Assembly (NCBI GenBank): GCA_951813855.1
Contig: OX638380.1
Location: 3,488,876 to 3,552,875, forward strand
DNA length: 64,000 nucleotides
Source: an uncultured Verrucomicrobiae bacterium
Lineage (GTDB): Bacteria; Verrucomicrobiota; Verrucomicrobiia; Limisphaerales; AAA164-E04
Direction: 5' to 3'
Shown here piece after piece: positions 18,901 through 27,500 of this stretch. The stretch's first letter is position 1; each line of letters opens with the position of its first letter. The position numbers were made by a program, and so were the translations under genes. The notes below the pieces were generated by a model. That model saw nothing but the letters and a program-made list of their open reading frames with translations, had not been told where the DNA came from and searched no databases.

Positions 18901-19583
18901 GGCAAGCGGCCATGCAAGGCCAGGTCGAATCGCAACATCGGTTGGGTTTGCATCTTGTCTCCGGTCGCGGGGTCGAAGTCGACCAGGAAGAGGCGCTCGA
19001 TTGGCAGCGGCAGGCGGCGGCTCAAAGTCATGCCGAAGCGCACCTGGAGCTAGGGCGGATGTATCAGAACGGCATCGGAACGGAGCAGGACGACAAGGAA
19101 GCGGTCCGTTGGTTCCGCCAAGCGGCCGATCAGGAATTGCCGGCCGCGCAGTTTTCGCTGGGTTGGGCTTACGCTAACGGCAGGGGAGTTCGGCGAGATC
19201 TCGACAAGGCCGTCAAATGGTACCACGCCGCCGCTTCACAGGGACAGGCCGACGCTCAATGTTTTCTGGGTTGGATGTACGTGAACGGCGAAGGCGTGGA
19301 ATTGGACGCCGGCCAGGCAATGAAGCACTTCCGGATGGCAGCCGAACAGGGCAAGGATCAGGCGCAGTACTATTTGGGTTGGATGTTCGAAAACGGTCGG
19401 AGCGTCGAGCGCGACGAGGTCGAAGCCTATGCCTGGTATTCCTTGGCGAATGCTCAAGGCCTGGAGATGGCCGCCGATCCCGTCAAGCAACTCGAATCGA
19501 CACTCGACGCCGGTCGGTTGGCGCGGGCGAAAAAACGGATTGACCGGTTGCAGTCGCAGATTGCCCGGAGCCAGAACGCCTAG
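15918..19583 (+). CDS. Giant Sel1-like repeat protein
   Basis: 1221 residues. The first ~110 residues are polar and disordered, with no signal peptide. Then come roughly 28-30 tandem Sel1 repeats of about 36 residues, typified by A-x-x-W-[YF]-x-x-A-A-x-Q-G-[HD]-A-x-A-Q-[CF]-x-L-G-x-x-Y-x-x-G-x-G-V. A Pro/Glu/Lys-rich hinge near residues 770-790 (PPPVEEKPKQPEPAAA) divides the array. The end (AKKRIDRLQSQIARSQ) is a short helix. Sel1/TPR-like solenoids form superhelical scaffolds for protein-protein interaction; the partner is unknown. The repeats make the DNA periodic at about 108 bases. It is convergent with argF with only 17 bases between stops. Confidence 0.93.
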   Translation: MKAKFKFQDRTARDPNRPQHRPNRADALGTDDEAKPGRWKNRVNDQNSQNTQRPLAGTKSGGRDMGRDSVRSPQEFSPEAKAASEKSDVTSGTQIDSILRSYESARKGDISAVRELSRWAEQGEVEAQIRLGILFDRGDGVSKNARMAINWFSKAASQGHAGAQCQLGWSFDNGLGVERDAGQAVRWYRKAAEQGHADAQCNLGVMCANGRGIQQNIADAVRWYRLAAEQGHAGAQCNLGWIYEKGRSVRKDAVKAAQWYRQAADQNHAWAQCRLGNFYGRGEGVERDAEQAVTWYRRAAKQGLAEAEYGLGRMYFIGEGVAVNAGQAVEWFKLAAKQGNLDAINALGHMYANGDGVVQNQIEAQIWFDKAKRLWASDDVRQLRTDTRQLAEDGDVQAQFNLGLMYENADGVEKDLALSAQWHRRAAEQGHARAQFSLGLKYEQGTGVEKNLIRAIEWYRAAAKQGHASSQFNLGWMYYVGGQGVERDLSEAVRWYREAAERGHPEAQYNLGRLNEKGESLEQNLAEAAQWYRKSANQGHARAQLHLANMLNQGQGGEQDLDQALHWYRLAAKGEEAEAQFRLGQFYDTGERVKPDTEKATNWYRQAADQGHAGGQLQIGLRYADGEGLLPDAVAGERWLRRAAEQGEREAQFVLGSRSDLSLDADERFRWLKLAAERDHVQAQFQLGEAYAEGRGVSEDATEAVRWYQRAADAGHAGAQFNLGLRYDNGKGVSADSSVAIHWYRLAADQGHAGAQFNLGLRIEGNGESPPPVEEKPKQPEPAAAGLSEPEIQYRQGRAYELGKDGEPDLESAVESYRKAAVQGHAKAQEALGEMYAIGKGVEQDRVKAFVWFRRALKQDDPAEQFELGQFFQRNGVSDSESREAVHWFRLAADGGHVQAQLQLGQAFFKGTGVQFNTEAGEEWFRQAAAEGVPEAQFQLGCHLLWNEDDTPEAIQCFRQAAGQGFAEAQFMLGDMYSSGRGVSEDSGMAVEWYRQAAMQGQVESQHRLGLHLVSGRGVEVDQEEALDWQRQAAAQSHAEAHLELGRMYQNGIGTEQDDKEAVRWFRQAADQELPAAQFSLGWAYANGRGVRRDLDKAVKWYHAAASQGQADAQCFLGWMYVNGEGVELDAGQAMKHFRMAAEQGKDQAQYYLGWMFENGRSVERDEVEAYAWYSLANAQGLEMAADPVKQLESTLDAGRLARAKKRIDRLQSQIARSQNA

Positions 19584-19600
19584 GATAGCTCGAGTGCCGA

Positions 19601-20500
19601 TTAGGCGTTCAGCAGCCAGCAGATGACGCCTTTTTGGGCGTGCAACCGGTTTTCGGCCTGATCGAAGATGGTCTGTTGATGGTCTTCGAGGGTTTCCTCG
19701 CTGATCTCCTTGTCACGGTAGGCGGGCAGGCAATGCATGACTAAGGGAGATTTGCCGGTTGCGGCAATCGTTTCCCGATTGATTTGGTATCGCCGGAAGC
19801 GTTCCTCTCGTTCCTCGGCTTCGGCTTCCATGCCCATGGACACCCAGACGTCGGTATAGAGCACGTCAGCTCCTCGAGCGGCCTCGGCCGTATCGCTTGT
19901 CAGAATGATCTGATCCGATAGCGGCCGTCCGTCCGTTTGCTTGGGCCAGAAATCCCTGGGAGCGGCGATGCGTAAACCGAACCCGAATTTTTTCGCCGCG
20001 GCGATCCAGGAAGCGGCCATGTTGCCGGCTCCGTCACCGACGAAGGCGACGGTCTGTTCCCTGACCGTTCCGAGTTTTTCCCGGATGGTGAGCAGATCGG
20101 CCATGATTTGGCAGGGATGTTCTTGATCGGTCAGGGCGTTGATGGTGGGGATCCGGCTCCGATTGGCGAATTCCAGCAGGTCTTGTTGTTCGTAGGTGCG
20201 GATGACGGCTCCGTCGATCATGCGTCCCAGCACCCGGGCCGTATCGCTGATCGGTTCGCCCCGGCCCGATTGTAAATCCGCCATGTTGAGAAACAGGGGG
20301 CAGCCGCCTAATTCGTGGATGCCCACTTCGAAGGAAACCCGGGTCCGGGTCGAGGATTTGGCGAAGAGCAAACCCCAGGTCTGACGGTCCAAGGGGCGGA
20401 AATCGGTTCGCTTCCGTTCCGATTTCAATTGCGCGGCCCGATCGAGAATCGCTTCGAGATCTTCGACCGAATGGTTTTCCAGACTCAGAAAGTGTTTCAT
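19601..20500 (-). CDS. argF: Ornithine carbamoyltransferase
   Basis: 299 residues. The carbamoyl-phosphate site STRTR (KSSTRTRVSFE, residue ~50), HPCQ (EHPCQIMADLL), and the ornithine-site HCLPA (VMHCLPAYRDKEIS) are all present. The enzyme makes citrulline from ornithine and carbamoyl phosphate in arginine synthesis, in the cytoplasm. The ATG at 20500 overlaps the argD stop as ATGA, so it is the last gene of argJ-argB-argD-argF. The upstream extension of this frame (to 20938) is antisense-like and rejected. Confidence 0.96.
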   Translation of the reverse strand: MKHFLSLENHSVEDLEAILDRAAQLKSERKRTDFRPLDRQTWGLLFAKSSTRTRVSFEVGIHELGGCPLFLNMADLQSGRGEPISDTARVLGRMIDGAVIRTYEQQDLLEFANRSRIPTINALTDQEHPCQIMADLLTIREKLGTVREQTVAFVGDGAGNMAASWIAAAKKFGFGLRIAAPRDFWPKQTDGRPLSDQIILTSDTAEAARGADVLYTDVWVSMGMEAEAEEREERFRRYQINRETIAATGKSPLVMHCLPAYRDKEISEETLEDHQQTIFDQAENRLHAQKGVICWLLNA

Positions 20501-21753
20501 GACGTGGCGGAGGTGAGAACTTTCCTTAAGACGTCGACCGCTTCCTCGGCTTCTTCCCGCCGAAGATTGAGGGGAGGCAGAAAGCGTATCACTCGCTGTC
20601 CCGACGGTATCGTTAGCAGTCCGTTTTGTCGAAGCGCCGCTTCCAGGTTCAGGGACAGCGGTTGCCGTTCGTCCGCGCCGGCCGGCCCCCGTTGAAATTC
20701 CACGCCGATCATCAAACCCAGACCGCGAACTTCGCCGATGAATTCCGGGAAGTCTTGCCGGAGGTTTTCGAGCAGGGATTTCAGATAGCGGCCGACTTCG
20801 CGAGCGTTTCGTTCCAGTCGGGACGATTGGATTTCTTCGAGGACGGCCAAAGCCGCGGCGCAGGCCAGGGGGGAGCCCCCGTAAGTCGTGCCATGGGTGC
20901 CGGGGCTCAAGACGTCGGCGTGCGGCGTATCGATCCAAACGGCTCCCATCGGGAACCCGCCGCCCATGGATTTAGCCATCGAGATGCCGTCCGGTCGAAA
21001 GGATTCGGCTTGCGAATCGGTTTCCAGAATCCGTTGAAAGCTTTGGAACCGTCCGGTCCGGAAATGGCCGCATTGAACGCCGTCGAAGAGTAACAACAGG
21101 CCGTATTCGTCGCACAGGGCCCGGAGTCCGGTCAGATAGTCCGGCCGTGCCGGATGAATGCCGCCTTCGCCTTGAATGCCTTCCACGAGCACGGCGGCGG
21201 TAGCCGGGCTTACGGCTGAACGCAGAGCTTCGAGATCGTTGAACGGAACGTGCCGGAAGCCCGGCAACGACGGCCCGAATCCTCGGCGAACCTTATCTTG
21301 GCCGGTGGCGTTCAAGGTCGCGAGCGTGCGGCCGTGAAACGAATTAAGGCAACTGACGATTTCGAAACGGCCGGAGGCATGGCCGATGCGGCGAGCCAGT
21401 TTAATGAGCGCTTCGTTAGCTTCGGCGCCGCTGTTGCAGAAAAAGCATTTACCCGACCTCAGTTCATCGGTCAGTTTTTCGGCCAGTCGCACCTGAAGTT
21501 CGTGATGATAGAGATTGGATACGTGGATCAGGGTCTGGGCTTGTTTCCCGATCGCTTCGGCCAGTGCCGGGTGAGCATGTCCTAGGGAACAAACCGCGAT
21601 ACCGGCTCCGAGGTCCAGATAGCGGCGGCCATCCTGATCCCAGACCCGAACCCCCTGACCTCGGACAAGCTCGGTTGGGAATCGGCCATAGGTCGGAACG
21701 ACCCGGTTTCGGAAGCGTTCTGGAACGGTCGAGGAGGTGGCGGTCGAGTTCAT
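20497..21753 (-). CDS. argD: Acetylornithine aminotransferase
   Basis: 418 residues, class III PLP aminotransferase. Landmarks: NSGAEANEALIKLAR (phosphate binding), SFHGRT, the cofactor aspartate in LLLFDGVQCG, the Schiff-base lysine in SMAKSMGGGFPMGA, and THGTTYGGSPLACAAA. It transfers an amino group to N-acetylglutamate semialdehyde to give N-acetylornithine. Two small departures from the usual family text are visible: DGVQ where most members have DEVQ, and HFRTGRF where G-x-GRTG is usual. It overlaps both neighbours by four bases (ATGA), so the operon is tightly coupled. Confidence 0.95.
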   Translation of the reverse strand: MNSTATSSTVPERFRNRVVPTYGRFPTELVRGQGVRVWDQDGRRYLDLGAGIAVCSLGHAHPALAEAIGKQAQTLIHVSNLYHHELQVRLAEKLTDELRSGKCFFCNSGAEANEALIKLARRIGHASGRFEIVSCLNSFHGRTLATLNATGQDKVRRGFGPSLPGFRHVPFNDLEALRSAVSPATAAVLVEGIQGEGGIHPARPDYLTGLRALCDEYGLLLLFDGVQCGHFRTGRFQSFQRILETDSQAESFRPDGISMAKSMGGGFPMGAVWIDTPHADVLSPGTHGTTYGGSPLACAAALAVLEEIQSSRLERNAREVGRYLKSLLENLRQDFPEFIGEVRGLGLMIGVEFQRGPAGADERQPLSLNLEAALRQNGLLTIPSGQRVIRFLPPLNLRREEAEEAVDVLRKVLTSATS

Positions 21754-22625
21754 GGGATCAGTTGGGTCCCGACGCCCCGGTCGGTGAATATTTCTAGTAA
21801 GACGGCATGGTTCATCCGACCGTCCACCAACGAAACCTTGTCGACTCCGTCCTTGATGGCGGTCGTGGCGCTTTCGATCTTGGGAATCATCCCGGAGTTG
21901 ATCGTGGCAGCGGCTTTGAGTTGGTCGATTTCCGTGAGGGAAGCGACCTCAATGAGTGAAGTCGGGTCTGTCGGCACGCGCAGCAATCCGGGAACGTCGC
22001 TGAGATAAACCAGCCGCTGCGCTTCAATGAAGGCGGCGACCCGGGAGGCCGCCAGATCGGCATTGCAGTTGTAGATTTGCCCGGTGGAATCGCGAGCGCT
22101 GGGACTGACGATTGGAATCGCTCCCTGGTCGATCGCTTTCCGGATCGGATCGAGGTTGATCGAAACGATTTCGCCGACGAATCCGAGATCCAGGGTTTGA
22201 CCGTCGGCGGCACTGAACCGTTTTTTTTGGCACCGCAAAATATCACGCCCCAAGACGCTCACGGCTTTTCCTCCCAAGGACCGGATACATTCCACAATTT
22301 CCGGATTGACCTCTTCGGAGAGGACTCGATCGACCAGTTCCGCCGAGGCGGAGTCGGTGACTCGATATCCCTGGACGAATTGGGGTTCGTTGCCGGTTTC
22401 CCGCATGGCCCGGCTGATAGCCTTGCCACCGCCGTGGACGATTAACGGATGGATGCCTACGGTTCGCAGGAAAATGAGGTCTCGAGCCAGACCGTTGCGA
22501 ATCGTGGGATCGGGCGAATCCATGAAACTGCCCCCGTATTTGATGACGAACGTCGTGCCCTTGAACTGCTGGATGTAGGGCAGGGCTTCCAGCAGCGTCG
22601 CGGCCTTATCGATTAACTCTTGCAT
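21750..22625 (-). CDS. argB: Acetylglutamate kinase
   Basis: 291 residues of the amino-acid kinase fold. VIKYGGSFMD (Lys-Gly-Gly nucleotide loop) and LIVHGGGKAIS bind phosphates, and FVQGYRVTD, NCNADLAASRVAAFI and GGMIPK-like NSGMIPKIES complete the acetylglutamate and ATP sites. It phosphorylates N-acetylglutamate, the second step of arginine synthesis and often the feedback-controlled one. The ATG is three bases after the argJ stop. Length is normal for the family; no N-terminal arginine-sensing helix is obvious. Confidence 0.95.
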   Translation of the reverse strand: MQELIDKAATLLEALPYIQQFKGTTFVIKYGGSFMDSPDPTIRNGLARDLIFLRTVGIHPLIVHGGGKAISRAMRETGNEPQFVQGYRVTDSASAELVDRVLSEEVNPEIVECIRSLGGKAVSVLGRDILRCQKKRFSAADGQTLDLGFVGEIVSINLDPIRKAIDQGAIPIVSPSARDSTGQIYNCNADLAASRVAAFIEAQRLVYLSDVPGLLRVPTDPTSLIEVASLTEIDQLKAAATINSGMIPKIESATTAIKDGVDKVSLVDGRMNHAVLLEIFTDRGVGTQLIP

Positions 22626-22628
22626 CGC

Positions 22629-23948
22629 TTAGCCGCCCAGGCTTTCGGGATTCGAAATATCGCCCATATTGAACCGGACATATTCTTCGCTTAGGTCGCA
22701 CGTGAATAACCTGGCTTGCCCCGGTCCCAGGTTAAGGTCGATGTGCAAGTCGAAAGACTTGAGTCCGACGACGGAGCAGAGTTCCTCGAAAGGAGTATGA
22801 ACGGGGCGTCCTTGGCGTAGGGAGTAGACCCTCACGGCCGAATCCGGGGCGCTGTAGGCGAGGTCGATTTTTTCCTCGACGACTTTCGCTGAAGAATAAC
22901 CCAAAGCCGCCAAAATGCGTCCCCAGTTGGGATTACCGCCGGTCCAGCTGGTTTTGACCAAAACGCTATTCGCTACGGCCTGGACGGCGATCTCGGCTTC
23001 TTCGTCGTTTCGGGCTCCGCTGAGGCGAAGGTTGATTTGGCGGGTGGCGCCTTCCCCGTCGAGCACGATGTCCTTCGCGAGTTTTTCGCACAATTGAGTC
23101 AGCGCCCGGCAGAACTTCGGGAACAAGGGAGAGTCGGCAGCGTCGATCGGAGGATTGGCGGCTTGGCCGTTGGCCAAAACGATCACCGAGTCGTTCGTAC
23201 TCATGTCGCCGTCCACGTTGATACCATTGAAACTGTGACGCACCGCCTGTTCGAGAGCCGTTTGAAGTGCCGGCTGGGTGATTACGGCATCGGTGGTTAG
23301 AAAAGCCAGCATCGTCGCGTGAGGTTCGGCGGCCGGGGGAGGGACCATATGGGGGGCGATCATTCCGGCCCCTTTAGCGATACCGCCGAGGCGGACGGGG
23401 CCAGTGCTCCAAGGAAATTCCGAGGCGTATTTTTTCGGGAAAGTGTCGCTGGTCATTATGGCCTGGGCCGCGTCGTGGGACTGGCCGGTGCCGTTTTTGA
23501 TGGATTTGGCCGCTTGGGCGATGCCGTGGTGAATTCTGGTCATGGGCAACGGATGGCCGATGCGTCCTGTCGAAGCGACCAGCACGTGTTCGGTCTTGGC
23601 GATTCCCAACGCTTGGGCCGTAGCCTCCGCCATCGCTTGGGTGTCCGTCACGCCTTGGGCCCCGGTGCACGCATTGGCGTTCCCGGAATTGACGACGACC
23701 GCTTGCCCCGTGCCGTTCCTGATTCGTTCCTGACACCATTTGACAGGGGCGGCCACGATTTGATTGGCGGTAAATACGCCGGCTACGGGTCCGGGGCGGT
23801 CGGAGACGATCAGCGACAGATCCAAAGGAGGCTTTTCGTCTGGATTTCGTTCGGGATCGAATGCCTTGATGCCGCACCACACCCCGGCCGCCCGAAAACC
23901 TTGGGGAGCGGTTAACGAATCGGAAATCGACTGAGAATCGAAGGCCAT
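22629..23948 (-). CDS. argJ: Bifunctional ornithine acetyltransferase / N-acetylglutamate synthase
   Basis: 439 residues from ATG 23948. ArgJ recycles acetyl groups between acetylornithine and glutamate and cleaves itself before a catalytic Thr. The oxyanion and cleavage region is readable as GGIAKGAGMIAPHM and then ATMLAFLTTDA, but with nine residues (VPPPAAEPH) inserted between the usual P-[NH]-M and A-T-M-L. Other landmarks: VVVNSGNANACTG, STGRIGHPLP, NGINVDGDMSTNDSV and NPNWGRILAA. First gene of the arginine operon. The promoter should lie in 23949-24400; no operator was recognised. Confidence 0.94.
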   Translation of the reverse strand: MAFDSQSISDSLTAPQGFRAAGVWCGIKAFDPERNPDEKPPLDLSLIVSDRPGPVAGVFTANQIVAAPVKWCQERIRNGTGQAVVVNSGNANACTGAQGVTDTQAMAEATAQALGIAKTEHVLVASTGRIGHPLPMTRIHHGIAQAAKSIKNGTGQSHDAAQAIMTSDTFPKKYASEFPWSTGPVRLGGIAKGAGMIAPHMVPPPAAEPHATMLAFLTTDAVITQPALQTALEQAVRHSFNGINVDGDMSTNDSVIVLANGQAANPPIDAADSPLFPKFCRALTQLCEKLAKDIVLDGEGATRQINLRLSGARNDEEAEIAVQAVANSVLVKTSWTGGNPNWGRILAALGYSSAKVVEEKIDLAYSAPDSAVRVYSLRQGRPVHTPFEELCSVVGLKSFDLHIDLNLGPGQARLFTCDLSEEYVRFNMGDISNPESLGG

Positions 23949-24520
23949 GAGGGTAAGCAAAGAGAAAACCGGGGAGGGATGTTGATTCAGGCGCGGGACG
24001 CCATACGGGTAAGCCTCAGCCGGGCGTTTGCCGTAATCGATTCCATACCGAGCCGAGGGAAACAGATTTCGCTCTTTCTGTCAATTTGGTTTCCGTTCGT
24101 GGTTGGTTGGATTCGTGACTGAATGAATGAAGGCGACGCCGTGAATGGGCCGGAGTGCGGCACCGGACCGGTTGTCGGCGTTTCGGAACGGGGATCGGTT
24201 CGGAACGTCGGGTGGAGCGGTTCTTCTACCGTCGTTTGATGGATGGTGATGGGGATTGATTCCGGATTTCCGGCAGGAAGTTGAATCGTCCCCAGGGAAA
24301 CTGAGTCTCCGCTATCAGGGGAAATCGGGATTATAAAGGGGGCGACAAAGTGAGTGTCTAAGGGTTGCTTTGGTGGGGCTAATGGTATAAACCTGCGGGG
24401 CATCCAGACTTGGGCACTATCCCTTTTGCAAAAAATGGGAGGGGGGGATTAATTTTATCTCTCTTGGTAGAGAATGATTTTCCGAGCCGGGTTATGGGAC
24501 GGTTTTCGCTCGGAAATGAG
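23949..24520. other. Divergent promoter region between argJ and the Type ISP gene
   Basis: No supported gene. It separates minus-strand argJ from the plus-strand restriction enzyme and must contain both promoters. A G7 run (24441-24447) lies 74 bases before the chosen restriction-enzyme ATG, immediately after another ATG (24436) that is out of frame with the enzyme by one base. Confidence 0.5.
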
Positions 24521-27500
24521 ATGAACGGATTCGAGAGGTCGCTGGAATACATTCGGGCGAAAGCCCGCTCGGCTGCGGAAAAAGGCCTGCTCTTCGAGCG
24601 GCTGATGAAACGCTTTCTCGAAGAGGATTTGTTCTACCGGCAACGTTTTTCCCAGGTATGGTTGTGGGGAGAGTGGGTGAAGGAGATGTCCGACCACCCC
24701 GACTTTCAATTTAAGTTCCCGGTGGGCAAAAGGGATTTCGGCATTGATTTGGTCGCCCGCTTGAATCCGGAAGGCCCTGATGGAACCGAGGGTTACTGCG
24801 CCATCCAGTGCAAGTGTTTCGATTCCGATAAACGCATATCCAAGGATGACATTCAGAAATTCTTGGCTGCTACGAACGATCAGGTGCTGTTTCCGAAGCT
24901 GCTCTGGATCGATACCGGCTATCACGAGTGGGGCGTGATGGCCGCAGCCATCAAGGAATCGGCGGGGGACCGGCTCAATGTCCTCAACTATCGGGATCTG
25001 TCAGGATCGCCGTTCGATTGGCCCGATTTGGCCAGTGAATCTCCTGAGGCCTTGCGCCGAAAGAAGGGAACTTTTAATCTGAAGCCTCACCAACGGAGGG
25101 CGAAAGAAGAAGTCATCCAAGGATTCGAAACTCAGGACCGCGGGAAATTGATTATGGCCTGTGGCACTGGCAAGACTTTCACCGCGCTGCGAATCGCCGA
25201 AAGTATTGCCGGAAAAGGCGGAACAGTCCTTTATCTGGTACCTTCCATTTCATTGGCCCAGCAGTCCATGCGCGAATGGTCCAATCACCAGAAATTGCCC
25301 CATCGATATATTGGTATTTGCTCCGATACTTCCGCCGGGATTGGAGAGGAAGAGACTAGATTGCAGGAACTGGAGATTCCTGTGACCACCGATCCTTCCC
25401 GGATCGCCGTGGCCTTGAAAAAGGAAGCCGCTCAGTATTTGACGGTGGTTTTCTGTACCTATCAGTCATTGGAATTGGTGCAGCGAGCGCAGGATGAAGG
25501 CGCTCCAGCCTTTGATTTGGCACTTTGCGATGAGGCCCATCAGACGACTGGGGTGATTGGTTCGGGAGGAGCTAAAGGCAAGATGCGAGAAATGTCTCCG
25601 TTCGTTTTGATTCATCACGAGGATCGGGTCCGGGCTACCCGTCGCCTTTACATGACGGCGACACCACGACTCTATACCGAGGAAGCCAAAGGAAAGGCCA
25701 AGGAGGATGCCATTCGGGTTTTCTCCATGGATGACGAAAAGACGTATGGTCCGGAATTTCATCGACTTTCCTTTTCCCAAGCCGTGGACGAAAGTCTTTT
25801 GACCGATTTTCGAGTGGTGGTTTTGGGCCTCCGGGAGGAGAACGAAATTGAAGTCCTGCATTCCTATCAGGCTCGGAAAGTGGAGGGATGGGATGAGATA
25901 CAGCTTGGAGAGGTGACGCAAATGGTTGGGTGTTGGCAGGCCCTGAAGAATCCGAACAACAAGAGAAAGAACGCAACTCCACTTGGACGAGTCATTGCCT
26001 TTACCAATTCGATCAAAATGTCAAAACGGTATGAGTCCCACTGGGAAGGCATTATTGAAGAGGCGGCAGAACGAATGGCAAAAGAAGGAAAGATAGAGGA
26101 TTATCGCTGCCGTATTCGTCATGTGGATGGCACTCAGAACGCCGCAACCAGACGAAAGTTGATCGATTGGTTAAAAGAATCTCAGGATAAAGACTGTCGG
26201 ATTTTAGTCAATGCTCGCTGTCTTTCTGAAGGAGTGGACGTTCCGGCGCTTGACGCCGTGATTTTTTTAGAAGGACGCAAAAGTCATGTAGACATCGTCC
26301 AGGCCGTGGGACGGTCAATGCGACAATCAAAAGGAAAAGAATACGGTTACATTATCATCCCTGTCGCCGTTCCTGAGGGAGTGTCTCCCGAATCAGTACT
26401 TGACGACAACGAACGGTTTAGTGCGGTATGGAAGATAGTCAACGCATTGCGAGCACATGACGAGAAATTCAATGCCGAAATCAACCAGATCAGCTTAGGA
26501 AAGAAACCCGATAGAATTATTTTTGATACGGTGTCGGATGAAGAAACTAATCAGATTCAATCTGAACAAGCTTTATTGACTTTGGAAAGAGTTCGATTTC
26601 CTCCGGACGCATTCTACGCCAAGCTGGTTCAAAAATGTGGACAACGCCAGTATTGGGAAAATTGGGCCAAAGACGTAGCCAACATTTTTACTCGGCTGAC
26701 GTTTCGAATACAAAAGCTGCTTGAGAACCAAGATCAACAGAATCTTCAGAATAAATTCAATGCATTCCATCAAGTTCTCAAGAAGTCAATCCATGAGTCT
26801 GTCACCCGAGAGGGGGCTATTGACATGCTCACTCAACACATAATTACAGGGCCAGTTTTTGATGCCCTTTTCGATCAGTACTTCTCAGCAGGCAATCCGG
26901 TAGCCAGTGCTCTTAACCAATTGCAGAAAGATTTTGAGAGAACAGGTCTTCAGTCCGAAACTCGAGACTTGGAGGGATTTTACGAAAGTGTTCGCGCTCG
27001 AATAAAAGGAATTACTGAAATTGAAGGACGACAAAAGCTTCTAATGGAACTCTATGAGAAGTTTTTTGCAACTGCATTAAAGAAAGAGGCAGATCGTTTA
27101 GGTATAGTCTACACACCAGTAGAGATCGTCGATTTCATTTTGCACAGCACCGATTATATTCTTAGAAATGAATTTGGATCTTCTCTGGGAGACGAAAATG
27201 TCCACATACTAGATCCATTCACTGGAACTGGAATCTTTTTGTCTCGTCTACTTCATTCGGGGCTTATTCCCTATCAAGATATGTTTCGAAAGTACAAATC
27301 TGAGATGCACGCTAATGAGATTGTACTCTTGGCATATTATATCGCAGCTGTAAACATTGAGGAAGCATTCCGTGGCAAACAAACTAAAAAAAAGGGAAAC
27401 AAAGTAGAATATGTTCCTTTTAACGGTATTGTCTTAACCGATACCTTCAACCTACGTGCCGCAGATCATCTAATTTCATCAGTCAATAATCAGAAAACTC

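Noticed and set aside
16200..19500. Regular ~108-base DNA periodicity that might look like a repeat array
   Set aside because: It is the codon-level image of 36-residue Sel1 repeats, without palindromic repeats or unique spacers, so not CRISPR.
23987..24403. 138-codon minus-strand frame upstream of argJ
   Set aside because: Pro/Thr/Ser-rich with no recognisable domain or ribosome site; it probably overlaps the argJ promoter.
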